A stretch of DNA of 64,000 bases from Paenibacillus sp. NAIST15-1 (GCF_001894745.1 NZ_BBYF01000001.1:682001-746000), one strand, 5' to 3'. Positions 1-8,496 are shown, numbered from the stretch's first letter. Numbers and translations: made by a program. The notes: a model not told the origin generated them from the sequence alone.

Positions 1-117
1 CAGTACAATGACCGTAGTCGTCCACGTTCCGATGCCCTCGTTTGCTCTGCTGTTGAATATATTTTGGATGCCCACAAGCGAGCCGGCTATGAGCGCCAAT
101 ACTAAGCCTGTAATCAT
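1..117 (-). CDS. YdcZ/DMT-type membrane transporter, N-terminal part (cut by window edge)
   Basis: Reading leftwards from an ATG at 117, the first 39 codons give MITGLVLALIAGSLVGIQN and continue off the window. A hydrophobic first helix followed by the pattern G-x-Q-N-x-x-N-S-R is typical of the short YdcZ (DUF606) half-transporters, and the neighbouring gene at 861-1286 has the same N-terminal pattern. An AGAGGAGG ribosome-binding site sits 7 nt before the ATG. The gene is 13 nt downstream of the Crp/Fnr gene, so both are probably one transcript. YdcZ proteins often come as pairs that may form heterodimers; the substrate is unknown. Confidence 0.75.
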   Translation of the reverse strand, partial: MITGLVLALIAGSLVGIQNIFNSRANEGIGTWTTTVIVL

Positions 118-130
118 ATGCGTCCTCCTC

Positions 131-832
131 TCACTTTTCGTATATATTATGGCCTGCTAATGCGCGCAATTGTTCCCTGTCCTTTATCGAAATGAATCCT
201 CGATTGCGCTCGACCAAACCTTCTTCGCAAAACTTGTGAATGACCCGATTTAGATGCCTATAGCTGGTGCCGATGAAATTGGCCACATCCCGCAAGCTTA
301 CGGCACGAAGCTGACCATTAAATCGCGAATCCGATTCATCATATGTGATGGACAAAAGATAACTCGCCAAGCGCGCTTCCACCGGATACATCAAATTAAA
401 GCTCAAAGAATCGGATTTCATGCAAAACTTCGTCGTAATGAGCTTCAACAAAAATTGAAGCAGCTTTGCGTCTTCTTTCGCATACTGATGCAGCCAGCGG
501 TAATGGACGACAATCATATGAACCGTTGACACCGCCTCAACCGTATTCATGAAGTCGATGCCTTGCACATATTCAATGTCCCCGACTGCTTCTAGTGCGG
601 TTTTGAACGACACGATCAGTGCTTTGCCCTCTGTCGAGGTGTTATACACCTTAACCTTTCCCTTTACAAGCACGGATAAATACTCGGCTGGATCACCCTG
701 CGAACAGATGAGTTCACCTTGATCATAAGTGTACAATGTCAAATGCGGCATTATCTGTGCATTAAAAATTGATGTTATCTGATGTATCTCCAAATAATGA
801 GCCAGTTGTTCACGATCCTTGATCTCTTTCAT
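131..832 (-). CDS. Crp/Fnr family transcriptional regulator (YeiL-like)
   Basis: The 233-residue protein has the two-domain Crp/Fnr layout. A cyclic-nucleotide-binding-like beta-roll occupies about residues 25-120 (G-E-L-I-C-S-Q-G-D is the typical early turn) and a winged helix lies at about 165-215, with the recognition region around RDVANFIGTSYRHLNRVI. No FNR-type iron-sulfur cysteine cluster is visible, so the ligand is unknown. It lies between two YdcZ transporter genes on the same strand with gaps of 28 and 13 nt, which suggests one operon that it probably controls. The palindrome at 1357-1368 is a candidate operator. The ATG has GGGTGAAGG upstream. Confidence 0.85.
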   Translation of the reverse strand: MKEIKDREQLAHYLEIHQITSIFNAQIMPHLTLYTYDQGELICSQGDPAEYLSVLVKGKVKVYNTSTEGKALIVSFKTALEAVGDIEYVQGIDFMNTVEAVSTVHMIVVHYRWLHQYAKEDAKLLQFLLKLITTKFCMKSDSLSFNLMYPVEARLASYLLSITYDESDSRFNGQLRAVSLRDVANFIGTSYRHLNRVIHKFCEEGLVERNRGFISIKDREQLRALAGHNIYEK

Positions 833-860
833 AGCGCACCTTCACCCCTGCCGCAAAAAA

Positions 861-1286
861 TTACAGCTTCAATATAATTACTCCAGCGATCATCATCCCG
901 ATGCCGATGAACTGTGCCAGCTTCATCTTCTGCTTCGCTACGCCGAACCATCCTTTGCTATCGATGATAAAGGTTACGCTGAGCTGAGCAATCAACACAA
1001 CAGCGATCGTCAAGGTAACACCGACGTGATGAATGGACGTAATATTGCTGGAAATGATGATGGCCGCCAAGGCTCCACTCGTCAAATAGAGCGGCTTCAC
1101 TTGCTTAATCTTTCGCCATTGACCGTCGCGAACAAGCAGGAGAAGAACGAAGGCCAATACGAATCCGGTAAACTGGGTAATCGTTGCTGCTTGCCACGTG
1201 CCAATATCTTGACTGATTCGGGAGTTCGCCACGCCTTGCAGCGTAATGAACGCTCCGCCTAACCATGCAAATAGGATTCCTGCCAT
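861..1286 (-). CDS. YdcZ/DMT-type membrane transporter
   Basis: A 141-residue, mostly hydrophobic protein with about five membrane helices and the family N-terminus G-G-A-F-I-T-L-Q-G-V-A-N-S-R. The length matches YdcZ (DUF606) half-transporters of the drug/metabolite transporter superfamily. It is the first gene of a three-gene minus-strand group (transporter, Crp/Fnr regulator, second transporter). The ATG at 1286 has a GGGGAGCGGG site. Substrate unknown. Confidence 0.8.
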   Translation of the reverse strand: MAGILFAWLGGAFITLQGVANSRISQDIGTWQAATITQFTGFVLAFVLLLLVRDGQWRKIKQVKPLYLTSGALAAIIISSNITSIHHVGVTLTIAVVLIAQLSVTFIIDSKGWFGVAKQKMKLAQFIGIGMMIAGVIILKL

Positions 1287-1356
1287 TTTTCCCGCTCCCC
1301 TAAACTCGGATTTCGATTTCCTTATTATTTAAAATCAGACCCATGCCTCCGGGGAA

Positions 1357-1368
1357 GGACATATGTCC
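1357..1368. promoter_or_regulatory. 12-bp perfect palindrome upstream of the YdcZ/Crp operon
   Basis: GGACATATGTCC is a perfect inverted repeat about 70 nt upstream of the first transporter ATG. Its place before an operon that encodes a Crp/Fnr regulator makes it a candidate autoregulatory operator. The rest of the 400-nt gap (1287-1693) holds no gene I can support. Confidence 0.4.
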
Positions 1369-1652
1369 CAAGTGTATCAAAAAAGTAAAAAACAGCGTAG
1401 AGGCGGACTATTGCATCAGCATCCGCGTTCACGCTGATTAGGTAAACAAACCGCTATTGTATGTATGTCTTTCTACTACCTACTGATGGACGGCGCGCAG
1501 AAGTATTTTGCTTTAGAGCTAATCCTAGTAACGCAACATGTGTCTCAATTCCTCTATTTCTAATTTCTCTTTTCCTGAATCATAGTATCTTATATCCAAA
1601 ATGGAATGATTGACCAATTTTGTGACTCATGTTAATATAAACACACTAAACT

Positions 1653-1677
1653 GTAAATTATAATTTACCGGTAAATT
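1653..1677. promoter_or_regulatory. Overlapping palindromic operators before the ArsR-like gene
   Basis: Two perfect 16-bp palindromes overlap: GTAAATTATAATTTAC (1653-1668) and AATTTACCGGTAAATT (1662-1677). Together they give three alternating half-sites of GTAAATT. They end 16 nt before the ATG of the regulator, where a bound repressor would block the promoter or the ribosome-binding site. Autoregulation is inferred. Confidence 0.6.
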
Positions 1678-1693
1678 GTAGTGAGGTGTTTCG

Positions 1694-2389
1694 ATGACTG
1701 TGACTAGTGTCTATAAAATTCAGACTCATGAGCAGCTAAAGGCAATTGCTGATCCTCTTCGGACGAAGATGCTTATGAACCTTGTCAAGCAAGAGTATAC
1801 CGGGCAGCAGCTTGCTGAAATGCTGGGTATAACACGAAATAATATTTATTTTCACCTAAAGGAGCTGGAGAAGCATCAGGTGATTCATGTTGTCCGCAAA
1901 GAGGAGAAGAACGGTATCGTTCAAAAATATTACCGTGCAGTTGCGAGCCGCTTCATTCCAGAAGATCATTTGCTGCCGAGCATGGATCTGATCGAGACAT
2001 CGCGACAAGTGTTCATGGAGACCGTCGAGGTCACCCGCACTAAGATTGAGAGCGCACCGGCTGCATCATTCGCTCTGAACAGCAGCAATATGGATATGCG
2101 TAAGAACATCGCATCCACCTATCAAGTGATGGCAACGGAAGAGAACTTCCACGCCTTCGTCGAAGAATTCAAGCAGCTGCTGGACAAGCATTTTACGAAG
2201 CATGAGAAGTATGGGAAGCAAGAGACTAATGAGACTAATGGGATGAATGAAGGAAATAAGGATCAGAATCGAGAGCAGGATGAGCGTAAACAATATGTCC
2301 CGCTGACAGAGAAAACAAAAGATCAAAAAAGCTACTATATTTCCTTGATCGCATTCCAAGATGACAGCGAAGAGATCGCCATTCAATGA
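1694..2389 (+). CDS. ArsR/HTH_20-like winged-helix transcriptional regulator
   Basis: 231 residues. A winged helix occupies residues 10-80, with the family hallmark AIADPLRTKMLMNLV and recognition helix GQQLAEMLGITRNNIYFHLK. This N-terminal domain matches the ArsR-like HTH_20 group. The C-terminal half carries an unusual stretch rich in Asn, Glu, Gln and Lys (about residues 172-196) with no domain I recognise. It is followed after 31 nt by an MBL-fold hydrolase on the same strand, so the pair is probably co-transcribed. GAGGTG precedes the ATG, and overlapping palindromes lie just upstream. Confidence 0.8.
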   Translation: MTVTSVYKIQTHEQLKAIADPLRTKMLMNLVKQEYTGQQLAEMLGITRNNIYFHLKELEKHQVIHVVRKEEKNGIVQKYYRAVASRFIPEDHLLPSMDLIETSRQVFMETVEVTRTKIESAPAASFALNSSNMDMRKNIASTYQVMATEENFHAFVEEFKQLLDKHFTKHEKYGKQETNETNGMNEGNKDQNREQDERKQYVPLTEKTKDQKSYYISLIAFQDDSEEIAIQ

Positions 2390-2420
2390 TTACATTCTTC
2401 ACTTCCTGGAGGGATACCGC

Positions 2421-3254
2421 ATGCAATCTAACACAGCAAATCGTGAGCAGCACGCAACAAAATATCCTATCGTTATAGACGATCCTTGGTTCACCGTCTC
2501 GAAGCTTGACGACTCCACGTTTGCAATCAGCGAATACGGGCATTGGGAGAGAGTTCATTCTTATCTGCTCATCGGCAGTGAACGAGCCGCTCTCATCGAC
2601 ACCGGACTCGGTATCGATGATATTACGCGAGTGACTAGTCAGCTAACCAGCCTGCCCATCACGGTGCTTACCACCCATGTTCACTGGGATCATATTGGCA
2701 GCCATGGCCAGTTCGAGCGGATTTACGTCCACGAACTGGAAGAAGATTGGCTCATTAATGGCATTAAGGGGTTGCCGATTGAGCAGATTCGCAAAGATGT
2801 GTCGCGTGATATTACGAGACCCTTACCGCCTACCTTCGATCCTGCTGCCTATACTCCCTATCAAGGCAAGCCAACTGGTCTGCTGCTAGATGGAGATACC
2901 ATCGATTTAGGGAATCGTAAACTCTTCGTTTATCACACGCCCGGCCATTCCCCCGGACATATCGTCGTGCACGATACAAGCAGAGGCTACTTATTTACTG
3001 GCGATCTGCTGTACGATGAAACACCGATCTATGCATTCTATCCTACGACGAGTCCAGAAGACCTTGTGGCCTCCTGGCAGAAAATTTCGGGGATTGAGGG
3101 TATTGTACAAGTATTCGGCTCCCATAATCGGCTTGGGCTGGAGCCCGAATTATTAGGTGCGTTGAAAGAAGCGGCTGCAGAGCTGCGAGGGAAGGATCTT
3201 GTCCGCTTCGGAACCGGCGTTCACCAATTCCGTGGTTTTTCGGTTCAGTTCTAA
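2421..3254 (+). CDS. MBL-fold metallo-hydrolase
   Basis: A 277-residue metallo-beta-lactamase-fold protein. The metal-binding motif is THVHWDHIG near residue 92, followed by HTPGHSPGH, the bridging aspartate in FTGDLLYD and a final GSHN. These fit dinuclear zinc hydrolases of the glyoxalase II/quinoprotein-like group; the substrate cannot be read from sequence. An in-frame ATG exists at 2361, but it would overlap the upstream gene. The ATG at 2421 has CTGGAGGG about 7 nt before it and is the better start. Likely regulated with the upstream ArsR-like gene. Confidence 0.85.
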   Translation: MQSNTANREQHATKYPIVIDDPWFTVSKLDDSTFAISEYGHWERVHSYLLIGSERAALIDTGLGIDDITRVTSQLTSLPITVLTTHVHWDHIGSHGQFERIYVHELEEDWLINGIKGLPIEQIRKDVSRDITRPLPPTFDPAAYTPYQGKPTGLLLDGDTIDLGNRKLFVYHTPGHSPGHIVVHDTSRGYLFTGDLLYDETPIYAFYPTTSPEDLVASWQKISGIEGIVQVFGSHNRLGLEPELLGALKEAAAELRGKDLVRFGTGVHQFRGFSVQF

Positions 3255-3281
3255 GGGGCTGGGCGACTTTCTTATGCAAAA

Positions 3282-3309
3282 AAACGCTTGGGCAGATGCC
3301 CAAGCGTTT
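3282..3309. terminator. Bidirectional terminator
   Basis: A 13-bp perfect stem (AAACGCTTGGGCA with TGCCCAAGCGTTT) with a 2-nt spacer lies between convergent genes and has A/T tracts on both sides. It overlaps the last codons of the minus-strand GNAT gene. Confidence 0.8.
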
Positions 3310-3733
3310 ACTTAGCCTCTATTTCCTTCTGATTCCCAGCCTGCATGCGATAATTCCGGAATATCATCCCGTTCGCCTTCATCATGCCGAAATGTTCATA
3401 ATAGGGAATCAGATCATCGTCGCAGCATAAATCAATCATATAGATGTCATCCAACGCTTTCAGCATTTGACTGACTAATTCTTTGCCGATCCCCTTGCCT
3501 TTATATGCTGGCAGCACTTCAAGCAGTGGAATATAGGCAGACAGTACACCGTCACTTATCGCCGTGATAAATCCTACGACCTGACCCGTTTGTTCATCCA
3601 TCGCTAGAACCACTTTGCTGCTGTTCTTCAATAACCGCAGGTGAGTTTCCGGGCTTGGCGGATTCGGCCAATCTACAAAAAAGCCTTCCAGCATTTTATC
3701 TGTAATTCCGTCGACTGAGTGTTTGTATATCAT
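3308..3733 (-). CDS. GNAT family N-acetyltransferase
   Basis: A 141-residue single-domain protein. The acetyl-CoA-binding signature is at about residues 73-90 (PLLEVLPAYKGKGIGKELV, with the Q/R-x-x-G-x-G/A type turn read as K-G-K-G-I-G). The C-terminal YYEHFGM segment is typical of the last GNAT strand and helix. The acceptor substrate is unknown. It stands alone between a convergent MBL hydrolase and a pentapeptide-repeat gene. Confidence 0.85.
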   Translation of the reverse strand: MIYKHSVDGITDKMLEGFFVDWPNPPSPETHLRLLKNSSKVVLAMDEQTGQVVGFITAISDGVLSAYIPLLEVLPAYKGKGIGKELVSQMLKALDDIYMIDLCCDDDLIPYYEHFGMMKANGMIFRNYRMQAGNQKEIEAK

Positions 3734-3900
3734 ATTCGATCATCTCCTCATGTAATTGGTCTGAGGTAGATCGACAATATCAATAGTAAAGTAACAAACC
3801 AATACCCTCCGTATCATCATAAGAAGCACTATACACCATAATACGGACGATTCATACATTCCGCAACCATAATTTTCTTCTCTAGCCTGCCTTCTGCTGG

Positions 3901-4782
3901 CTATGCTGTCCAATGGGCCGGCCGAGACAGCCTTCCCGGCAGTTGAGTATGCAAATCTCCCTTCGCTGCGTTAATCTGTACCTGAGTCAGAAAAATACTG
4001 TCTCTCAAATCCGCGCCGCGAAGATTTGCATCGCGCAAGTCCGCTCCGATGAGATCGGCTACACTCAAATTCGCATGCTGCAAGTCAGCCGCGATCAGAT
4101 AGGCTCCTCTTAAATCTGCCCCTCTGAGATCAGCTGCTTTTAATTTCGCACCCATGAGATCGGCTCCGCGGTAATTTTTCCGTCTCTCCTTCGAATTACC
4201 CTTCAGAATGCGATGCACGTCCATCCAGACCAGCTCACTCGTTTGCAATAACAGCCTATTTACATTTGCGCGATGTGCGTGAACATCCACCTTCAGAATT
4301 TCATCTGCACGGAGCTCTGTCAGACGTATTGTCTCCTCCACCATCATATTAAGCTCTTGACGAATGGAACGCGCTGCCTCTAGCACAAGTGCTTCATGTA
4401 AATACCACAGCATTTCGTGGAGCTGATGCATAATCGGAAAGACGTTATACATGGTTTTCGCTCTCTCCGAGCTTTCTCGCCAATCAATGCCTTCAAACGT
4501 AATCTGCGACACTTTCTGTCCTGCGCCGAAGCACTCGAACACGGTGCACCCTTTACATCCTCGTTCCCGCAAATTCGCGTGAATTCCGCACCGATAGTCA
4601 GCTTGCAAGTTCGAGCAGGGTACTCCCGCATCCTTGCTCATCGCAAAATCAGCCGAAACAGCAAATGGGAGCGCAACACAACAAAGCCCGAAGCAATTCT
4701 CGCAATTCGCCCGCAGGTCGTCCCAATGTATATTCTTAAGTGCATAATAGTAATCTCGGTTTTCCTCTAGCAAGTAGAGCAC
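3901..4782 (-). CDS. Cys-rich / pentapeptide-repeat protein
   Basis: 293 residues in two parts. The N-terminal 90 residues hold a cysteine cluster (CENCFGLCC, then CSNLQADYRC, then CKGCTVFEC), a plausible metal- or FeS-binding module. The C-terminal part, from about residue 205, is a pentapeptide-repeat solenoid of the A(D/N)LxG type: LMGAKLKAADLRGADLRGAY and following repeats. Such quadrilateral helices mediate protein contacts; DNA-gyrase mimicry is known only for some members. The combination of a Cys cluster and pentapeptides in one protein is seen as a family in Bacillales, but I cannot give a function. Monocistronic by context. Confidence 0.75.
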   Translation of the reverse strand: MLYLLEENRDYYYALKNIHWDDLRANCENCFGLCCVALPFAVSADFAMSKDAGVPCSNLQADYRCGIHANLRERGCKGCTVFECFGAGQKVSQITFEGIDWRESSERAKTMYNVFPIMHQLHEMLWYLHEALVLEAARSIRQELNMMVEETIRLTELRADEILKVDVHAHRANVNRLLLQTSELVWMDVHRILKGNSKERRKNYRGADLMGAKLKAADLRGADLRGAYLIAADLQHANLSVADLIGADLRDANLRGADLRDSIFLTQVQINAAKGDLHTQLPGRLSRPAHWTA

Positions 4783-4898
4783 CTCCGATGTGCTAATAAT
4801 CTGAGACGATTATAACGGATGTGCTTGGTACTTTCTAGCAAAATGTTAATAGCGTCATTTTCTACATTACCGTCAAGTTCGTTCATACTCCACTGCCC

Positions 4899-5549
4899 TC
4901 AATATTGCATGATGGCTACGCCCGCGGCTTGAGACAAACTGTCTTGTGTAATGTCCAGCTCTTTATAGCTTCTAATCTGCTGACCGGATGCTGCGAGAAA
5001 TTTATCTACCTTATCAAAAATCAGAAATCCTAGTGGACGGAGCGCCTTCGTACGGTAATGCATCGGGATAGTTATCGTTGCCTGCAATTGGCGCATTAAC
5101 TGAGCAGCTTCCTCTCCGTTAATGGTCATTCTTCCGCCTACCGGAGCCATAAGAACGTCTACCTTGCCGATTGCTTGGCTTTGCTCTTCAGACAATAGAT
5201 GACCCAGATCCCCACAATGACAGATAGTCAGGCCATCGACTTGAATGCGGAATACAATATTATCACCCTTTTTCGCGCCGTTCACTTTATCATGAAAGGT
5301 CTTAAAGCCGCTGATCAGCACCTCACCGTCACCATAGGAGTATTCCTTCGGCTCATTCACAAGCAAGTAATCGCCAACCGCTACCTGAATCTGATTATGA
5401 TCGCGATGTTCATGCGTAACCAGAACAATATCCGCTTCTACCTCAGGCATTCGATAACGAAGCAGACGTCCGTATGGATCAATCAAAATCCTTGTTCCTG
5501 CCTGCGAAGTCAATAAAAAAGCCGATTGCCCGAACCATTTGATTCGCAT
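4899..5549 (-). CDS. MBL-fold metal-dependent hydrolase (UlaG-like)
   Basis: A 216-residue MBL-fold protein. It begins MRIKWFGQSAFLL and carries THEHRDHNQ as the metal motif, with ICHCGDLGH and PMHYRT further on. This is the layout of UlaG/YtkL-type hydrolases. AAAGGTGG ends 7 nt before the ATG at 5549, so that codon is preferred over in-frame ATGs a few codons upstream. Substrate unknown; it is a single gene flanked by non-coding DNA on the 5' side. Confidence 0.8.
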   Translation of the reverse strand: MRIKWFGQSAFLLTSQAGTRILIDPYGRLLRYRMPEVEADIVLVTHEHRDHNQIQVAVGDYLLVNEPKEYSYGDGEVLISGFKTFHDKVNGAKKGDNIVFRIQVDGLTICHCGDLGHLLSEEQSQAIGKVDVLMAPVGGRMTINGEEAAQLMRQLQATITIPMHYRTKALRPLGFLIFDKVDKFLAASGQQIRSYKELDITQDSLSQAAGVAIMQY

Positions 5550-5620
5550 AAACATACCACCTTTCATTTATAGAAGCCGCTTCCGTCCTTATTGATCTGT
5601 TATATTCTTAAGATATTTCC

Positions 5621-5782
5621 CTACCCTGTCGAAGTCAACTGGACTCTCTCGTTTGCAATCCCTTCCATGCCGTGATTGCCCGATAGCAATATATATGCGC
5701 GTCTCCCCTTCGGCAAAAACCGATCGGACACCTTCCATTTGCTGCTAGGTGTGATAAGCTGAATACCGAATACATAGTACAA
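5621..5782 (-). pseudogene. Possible gene remnant (unassigned C-terminal frame)
   Basis: A minus-strand open stretch of about 54 codons reads as ordinary protein (for example KWKVSDRFLPKGRRAY, then LLSGNHGMEGIANERV) and ends at a TAG at 5621-5623. It has no convincing start or ribosome-binding site. I do not recognise the family. The rest of the gap from 5550 to 5980 shows nothing else I can support. Confidence 0.25.
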
Positions 5783-5980
5783 AATGTTATCTTAGAGTCA
5801 AGTGAATCGCACTCCAACTCTTCCAATGTGTCTGAGGCTGCGAAACAGGGTTGCTAGGCTCTATGCAAGTACATGATCCAATATAGTTAGCAATAAAAAA
5901 GTAACTTCCTCGCAAGCACTGCTCTACAAAAGAGAGCTATCAACTAGTAGATAAGGGATCAACGTACAGGGAGGATCAAC

Positions 5981-6350
5981 ATGACCAAGCAAAGCAAAAT
6001 TCGCATGGCATCACTTTTTGCAATACTCGTTCTGATCTTAACAGCTTTATTTATGTATGGGTCTACACAGCAGGAAGAACCAGCCGCCACTTCAAGTGCT
6101 GCTCAAGACGATATAAAAGAGGCAGCTTCTGTACCACCAGCCAAGACATTAGAAGATTGGGCGCAACAATATAAAGATATAAAACTAATAGACGCTCACA
6201 ATCATAGCGCATCAAATCGGGCATACGATTGGAAGCTAGATATGATGTGGGATAAATACGGTGTGGATCGTATCGTACTATTTGGAAACGTATCCGAACC
6301 AAGTGCTGTCGGAACAGATAAAATCACATGGAAGGCCTATCAGCAAACCT
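5981..6350 (+). pseudogene. Amidohydrolase family protein, 5' fragment (interrupted gene)
   Basis: The gene starts well (GGGAGGATCAAC then ATG) with a membrane anchor or uncleaved signal at residues 8-26, a short linker, then IKLIDAHNHSASN. That segment is the first metal-binding motif (D-A-H-N-H) of amidohydrolase_2 proteins. Family resemblance stops after ITWKAYQQ, and a stop follows at 6350-6352. The missing C-terminal part of the same protein type is found about 10 kb away at 16403-17060 on the same strand. The gene is therefore broken by inserted or rearranged DNA. Confidence 0.8.
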
Positions 6351-6576
6351 GAATAATGCTATAACAATAGAGTCGAGGGAATCCGCAATTGATTCAGCAA
6401 AGAGAAAAATAAATGCCCTTCGCTCTTGCGTAACCGCTTTATTAAATGGAACGGATGTGCCTTGTCCATTATGTTCTGTCAATACGGTAGCGTTTTGTAA
6501 AACTTGTGGAGGCAATAAGTATATTCCGACAGTCCACTCTGTGCTACGCAATTTAGTTCATTCAGAACAAACTTGA
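6328..6576 (+). CDS. Small zinc-ribbon-like ORF at the island's left edge
   Basis: This 82-codon frame begins inside the amidohydrolase fragment, so its first residues are probably not native. From about 6390 it reads like a real protein end: SAKRKINALR, then CPLC and CKTCGG, which could form a four-cysteine zinc ribbon. I see no good ribosome-binding site. It may be the 3' remnant of a gene carried by the incoming DNA. Family not recognised. Confidence 0.35.
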   Translation: MEGLSANLNNAITIESRESAIDSAKRKINALRSCVTALLNGTDVPCPLCSVNTVAFCKTCGGNKYIPTVHSVLRNLVHSEQT

Positions 6577-6660
6577 TAGCAATCTATATTGGAGAAATTC
6601 AAATCTCATGGATGTAGACAAAATAATTAGTTAGGTTTAATAAAATCAAGGAAGTAGTTT

Positions 6661-6688
6661 CCCTATTCGTCGATTTTGACGAGTAGGG
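6661..6688 (+). other. Hairpin before orphan gene
   Basis: CCCTATTCGTC, a 6-nt loop, then GACGAGTAGGG form an 11-bp stem with one mismatch. It lies 14 nt before the ATG at 6703 and has no T-tract, so it is a possible leader structure rather than a terminator. Confidence 0.4.
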
Positions 6689-6702
6689 AACATAATTATA
6701 TT

Positions 6703-7164
6703 ATGATTGAATTTAACTCTGGTTTAACAAACATCTACGAGCTCACCCGCTCCAATCTTCTTGAGTTAATCGATAATAATGAAATTTTATCGTCTCGATC
6801 ACATTGTAGGAAATTTATACAGCACTTTGAACTTTGGCCACATGAAAAGCAAAACTACTATATTGCCGTTGAAGTAATGAGATGGATTCCAAACTCTCCC
6901 GACATAGGCTACTTCGCTACTCAGGATAAGTTCGTGAGCATGCATTCCTTTAAACCTAGTGAATGTATCTTTTCAGCATTTAGTGTTTATGAGCATATCC
7001 TTATAGAGAACAGAACCTCACTAATCCCTTGTACAAATAAGGGGGGGAGATGTTGGGCATTAAAATTTGATGATTTAGTCATTGAGACTAGCAAAACAGC
7101 TGAAATGGCTATCTGTAAATCCTCAATCATCATAAATTACATTCTTCGGACAAAGTGTGCATAG
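6703..7164 (+). CDS. Hypothetical protein, AT-rich orphan gene
   Basis: A frame of 153 codons starting MIEFNSGLTNIYELTR. I do not recognise the family. There is no signal peptide or membrane helix, and scattered Cys and aromatic residues suggest a soluble globular protein. A TTG at 6676 would lie inside the loop of the upstream hairpin, so the ATG at 6703 is preferred, although its ribosome-binding site (TAGGGA, about 13 nt away) is poor. Base composition is lower in GC than the host genes around the island, as expected for transferred DNA. Confidence 0.45.
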   Translation: MIEFNSGLTNIYELTRSNLLELIDNNEILSSRSHCRKFIQHFELWPHEKQNYYIAVEVMRWIPNSPDIGYFATQDKFVSMHSFKPSECIFSAFSVYEHILIENRTSLIPCTNKGGRCWALKFDDLVIETSKTAEMAICKSSIIINYILRTKCA

Positions 7165-7439
7165 AACAGTTAAACATAAATGTAGGATAAACTTGAAGTA
7201 AAGGCGAGGTAACAAGAAGAACGCATAGAATTAACAAAGCGGTCTTTTCGTTTATACTTGGCATATCTGGTTACATCCAAATAGTTCGACACGTACGTCA
7301 GCATATGCATGGGTAGTCTATGGCTTCAAAACCTTGTTGAATATTCTAGAGGAATTGACATACTCTTGCCTTAACCTTAACCTAGAAACAGACATCAAGT
7401 TGACCTAAGTAAAGATAAGATGATCGGGTGGCGATTTTG

Positions 7440-7523
7440 ATGAACTTAGAAGTAAACTATCACAGTTCTCTTGGAGTTACAAAAGACAAGCTGGATCCTA
7501 TTCTCGCAAAAATGAGAGAATAG
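7440..7523 (+). CDS. Possible 27-residue leader/upstream ORF
   Basis: ATG at 7440 opens a 27-codon frame starting MNLEVNYHSSLGVTK and ending one base before the ATG of the next gene (TAG-G-ATG). Its last codons form a hairpin, CCTATTCTC with GAGAATAGG (7497-7524). This arrangement would allow translational coupling. GGGTGG lies upstream. Short and uncertain. Confidence 0.3.
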   Translation: MNLEVNYHSSLGVTKDKLDPILAKMRE

Positions 7524-7524
7524 G

Positions 7525-8271
7525 ATGAGGGGCGATGGAGAGTTATTGCCTGGACAAGCTCCCTTTCAGAAGCTTCCTAGCATTATTAGGCCGGCAAGCG
7601 CATTAAGTAAAATATCACTACCTACATTACCGATTATTGGGCCTGTTGTGTCTGTGGTATTGGGTTGGCCTGTGTGGATTACTGTTTCCATTGGTATAGC
7701 CTTCGTATTTATAGTGTATTTCATATTGGTACAACAATACATAAATAAAATGATCTCAATTGCTAGTCCAGAATTTCATATAGGAGCTCTAAGGGCTAAG
7801 CGCCCAAATGAATATGAACTATGGAAACCAATAATCAACTTCAATACTTCATTTAGTTCGTTATATGATTTCATCAACGCAACGATGAATTCAAAAGATG
7901 GTCAAGCAATAAAAAAAGCTATAGATTTCGTCAAAGGTCAAACCGATATATTGCAAGACACTAAAGATTCACAGGATTTATCGATAAAATATTTAGAAGA
8001 GGAGATTGAGAAGCACGAGATAGCAATCAGCTATCTCGTCGGACTTATTAAAGACACGAATAAATCTCTGTTCCGACTTGTAAATGGATGTATGAACTAT
8101 CATGAACTTGATTTTGTTTGTTCATATACAATTTACGAGATTCGTAATGGTACGCTTGTCAAAATAGTTGACAAAGGTACAACTGGCAGCAGCCCAAAGG
8201 AGCTTGAAATCACAAAGGATAATGCAGAAGTTTACTCTGTAGTAGATGTTGCAATGAACCCTGTGAAGTAA
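7525..8271 (+). CDS. Hypothetical membrane-anchored protein
   Basis: 248 residues, family not recognised. A hydrophobic segment at about residues 35-70 (PIIGPVVSVVLGWPVWITVS and following) gives one or two membrane helices. The rest is polar, with a helical region at about 120-185 that could be coiled coil. The start is one base after the small upstream ORF. The frame +1 to the 3' end stays open from about 8224 to 8540 and reads naturally (NPYPGRTVLSTY, then WIYNFHFDESNVKALYLALG), so a frameshift may have split a longer protein. Part of the AT-rich left section of the island. Confidence 0.5.
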   Translation: MRGDGELLPGQAPFQKLPSIIRPASALSKISLPTLPIIGPVVSVVLGWPVWITVSIGIAFVFIVYFILVQQYINKMISIASPEFHIGALRAKRPNEYELWKPIINFNTSFSSLYDFINATMNSKDGQAIKKAIDFVKGQTDILQDTKDSQDLSIKYLEEEIEKHEIAISYLVGLIKDTNKSLFRLVNGCMNYHELDFVCSYTIYEIRNGTLVKIVDKGTTGSSPKELEITKDNAEVYSVVDVAMNPVK

Positions 8272-8496
8272 AATATAATAACCCGTATCCAGGACGTACT
8301 GTTCTTTCTACCTATATGAAAATGGAGAGCGGGAGGGACTGGATATATAATTTCCACTTTGATGAGAGTAATGTTAAAGCATTGTATCTCGCACTTGGTG
8401 GTGATATTATAGAAATAAAAGAAGTCTACCGATTAATTCACGCATTCTGTCTCATACTACAGAGGACTTCTTTATCTGGAAAGGAGGGTACTCTCA

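Noticed and set aside
6676..6702. TTG start extending the orphan gene at 6703
   Set aside because: The TTG lies in the loop of a hairpin and has no ribosome-binding site.
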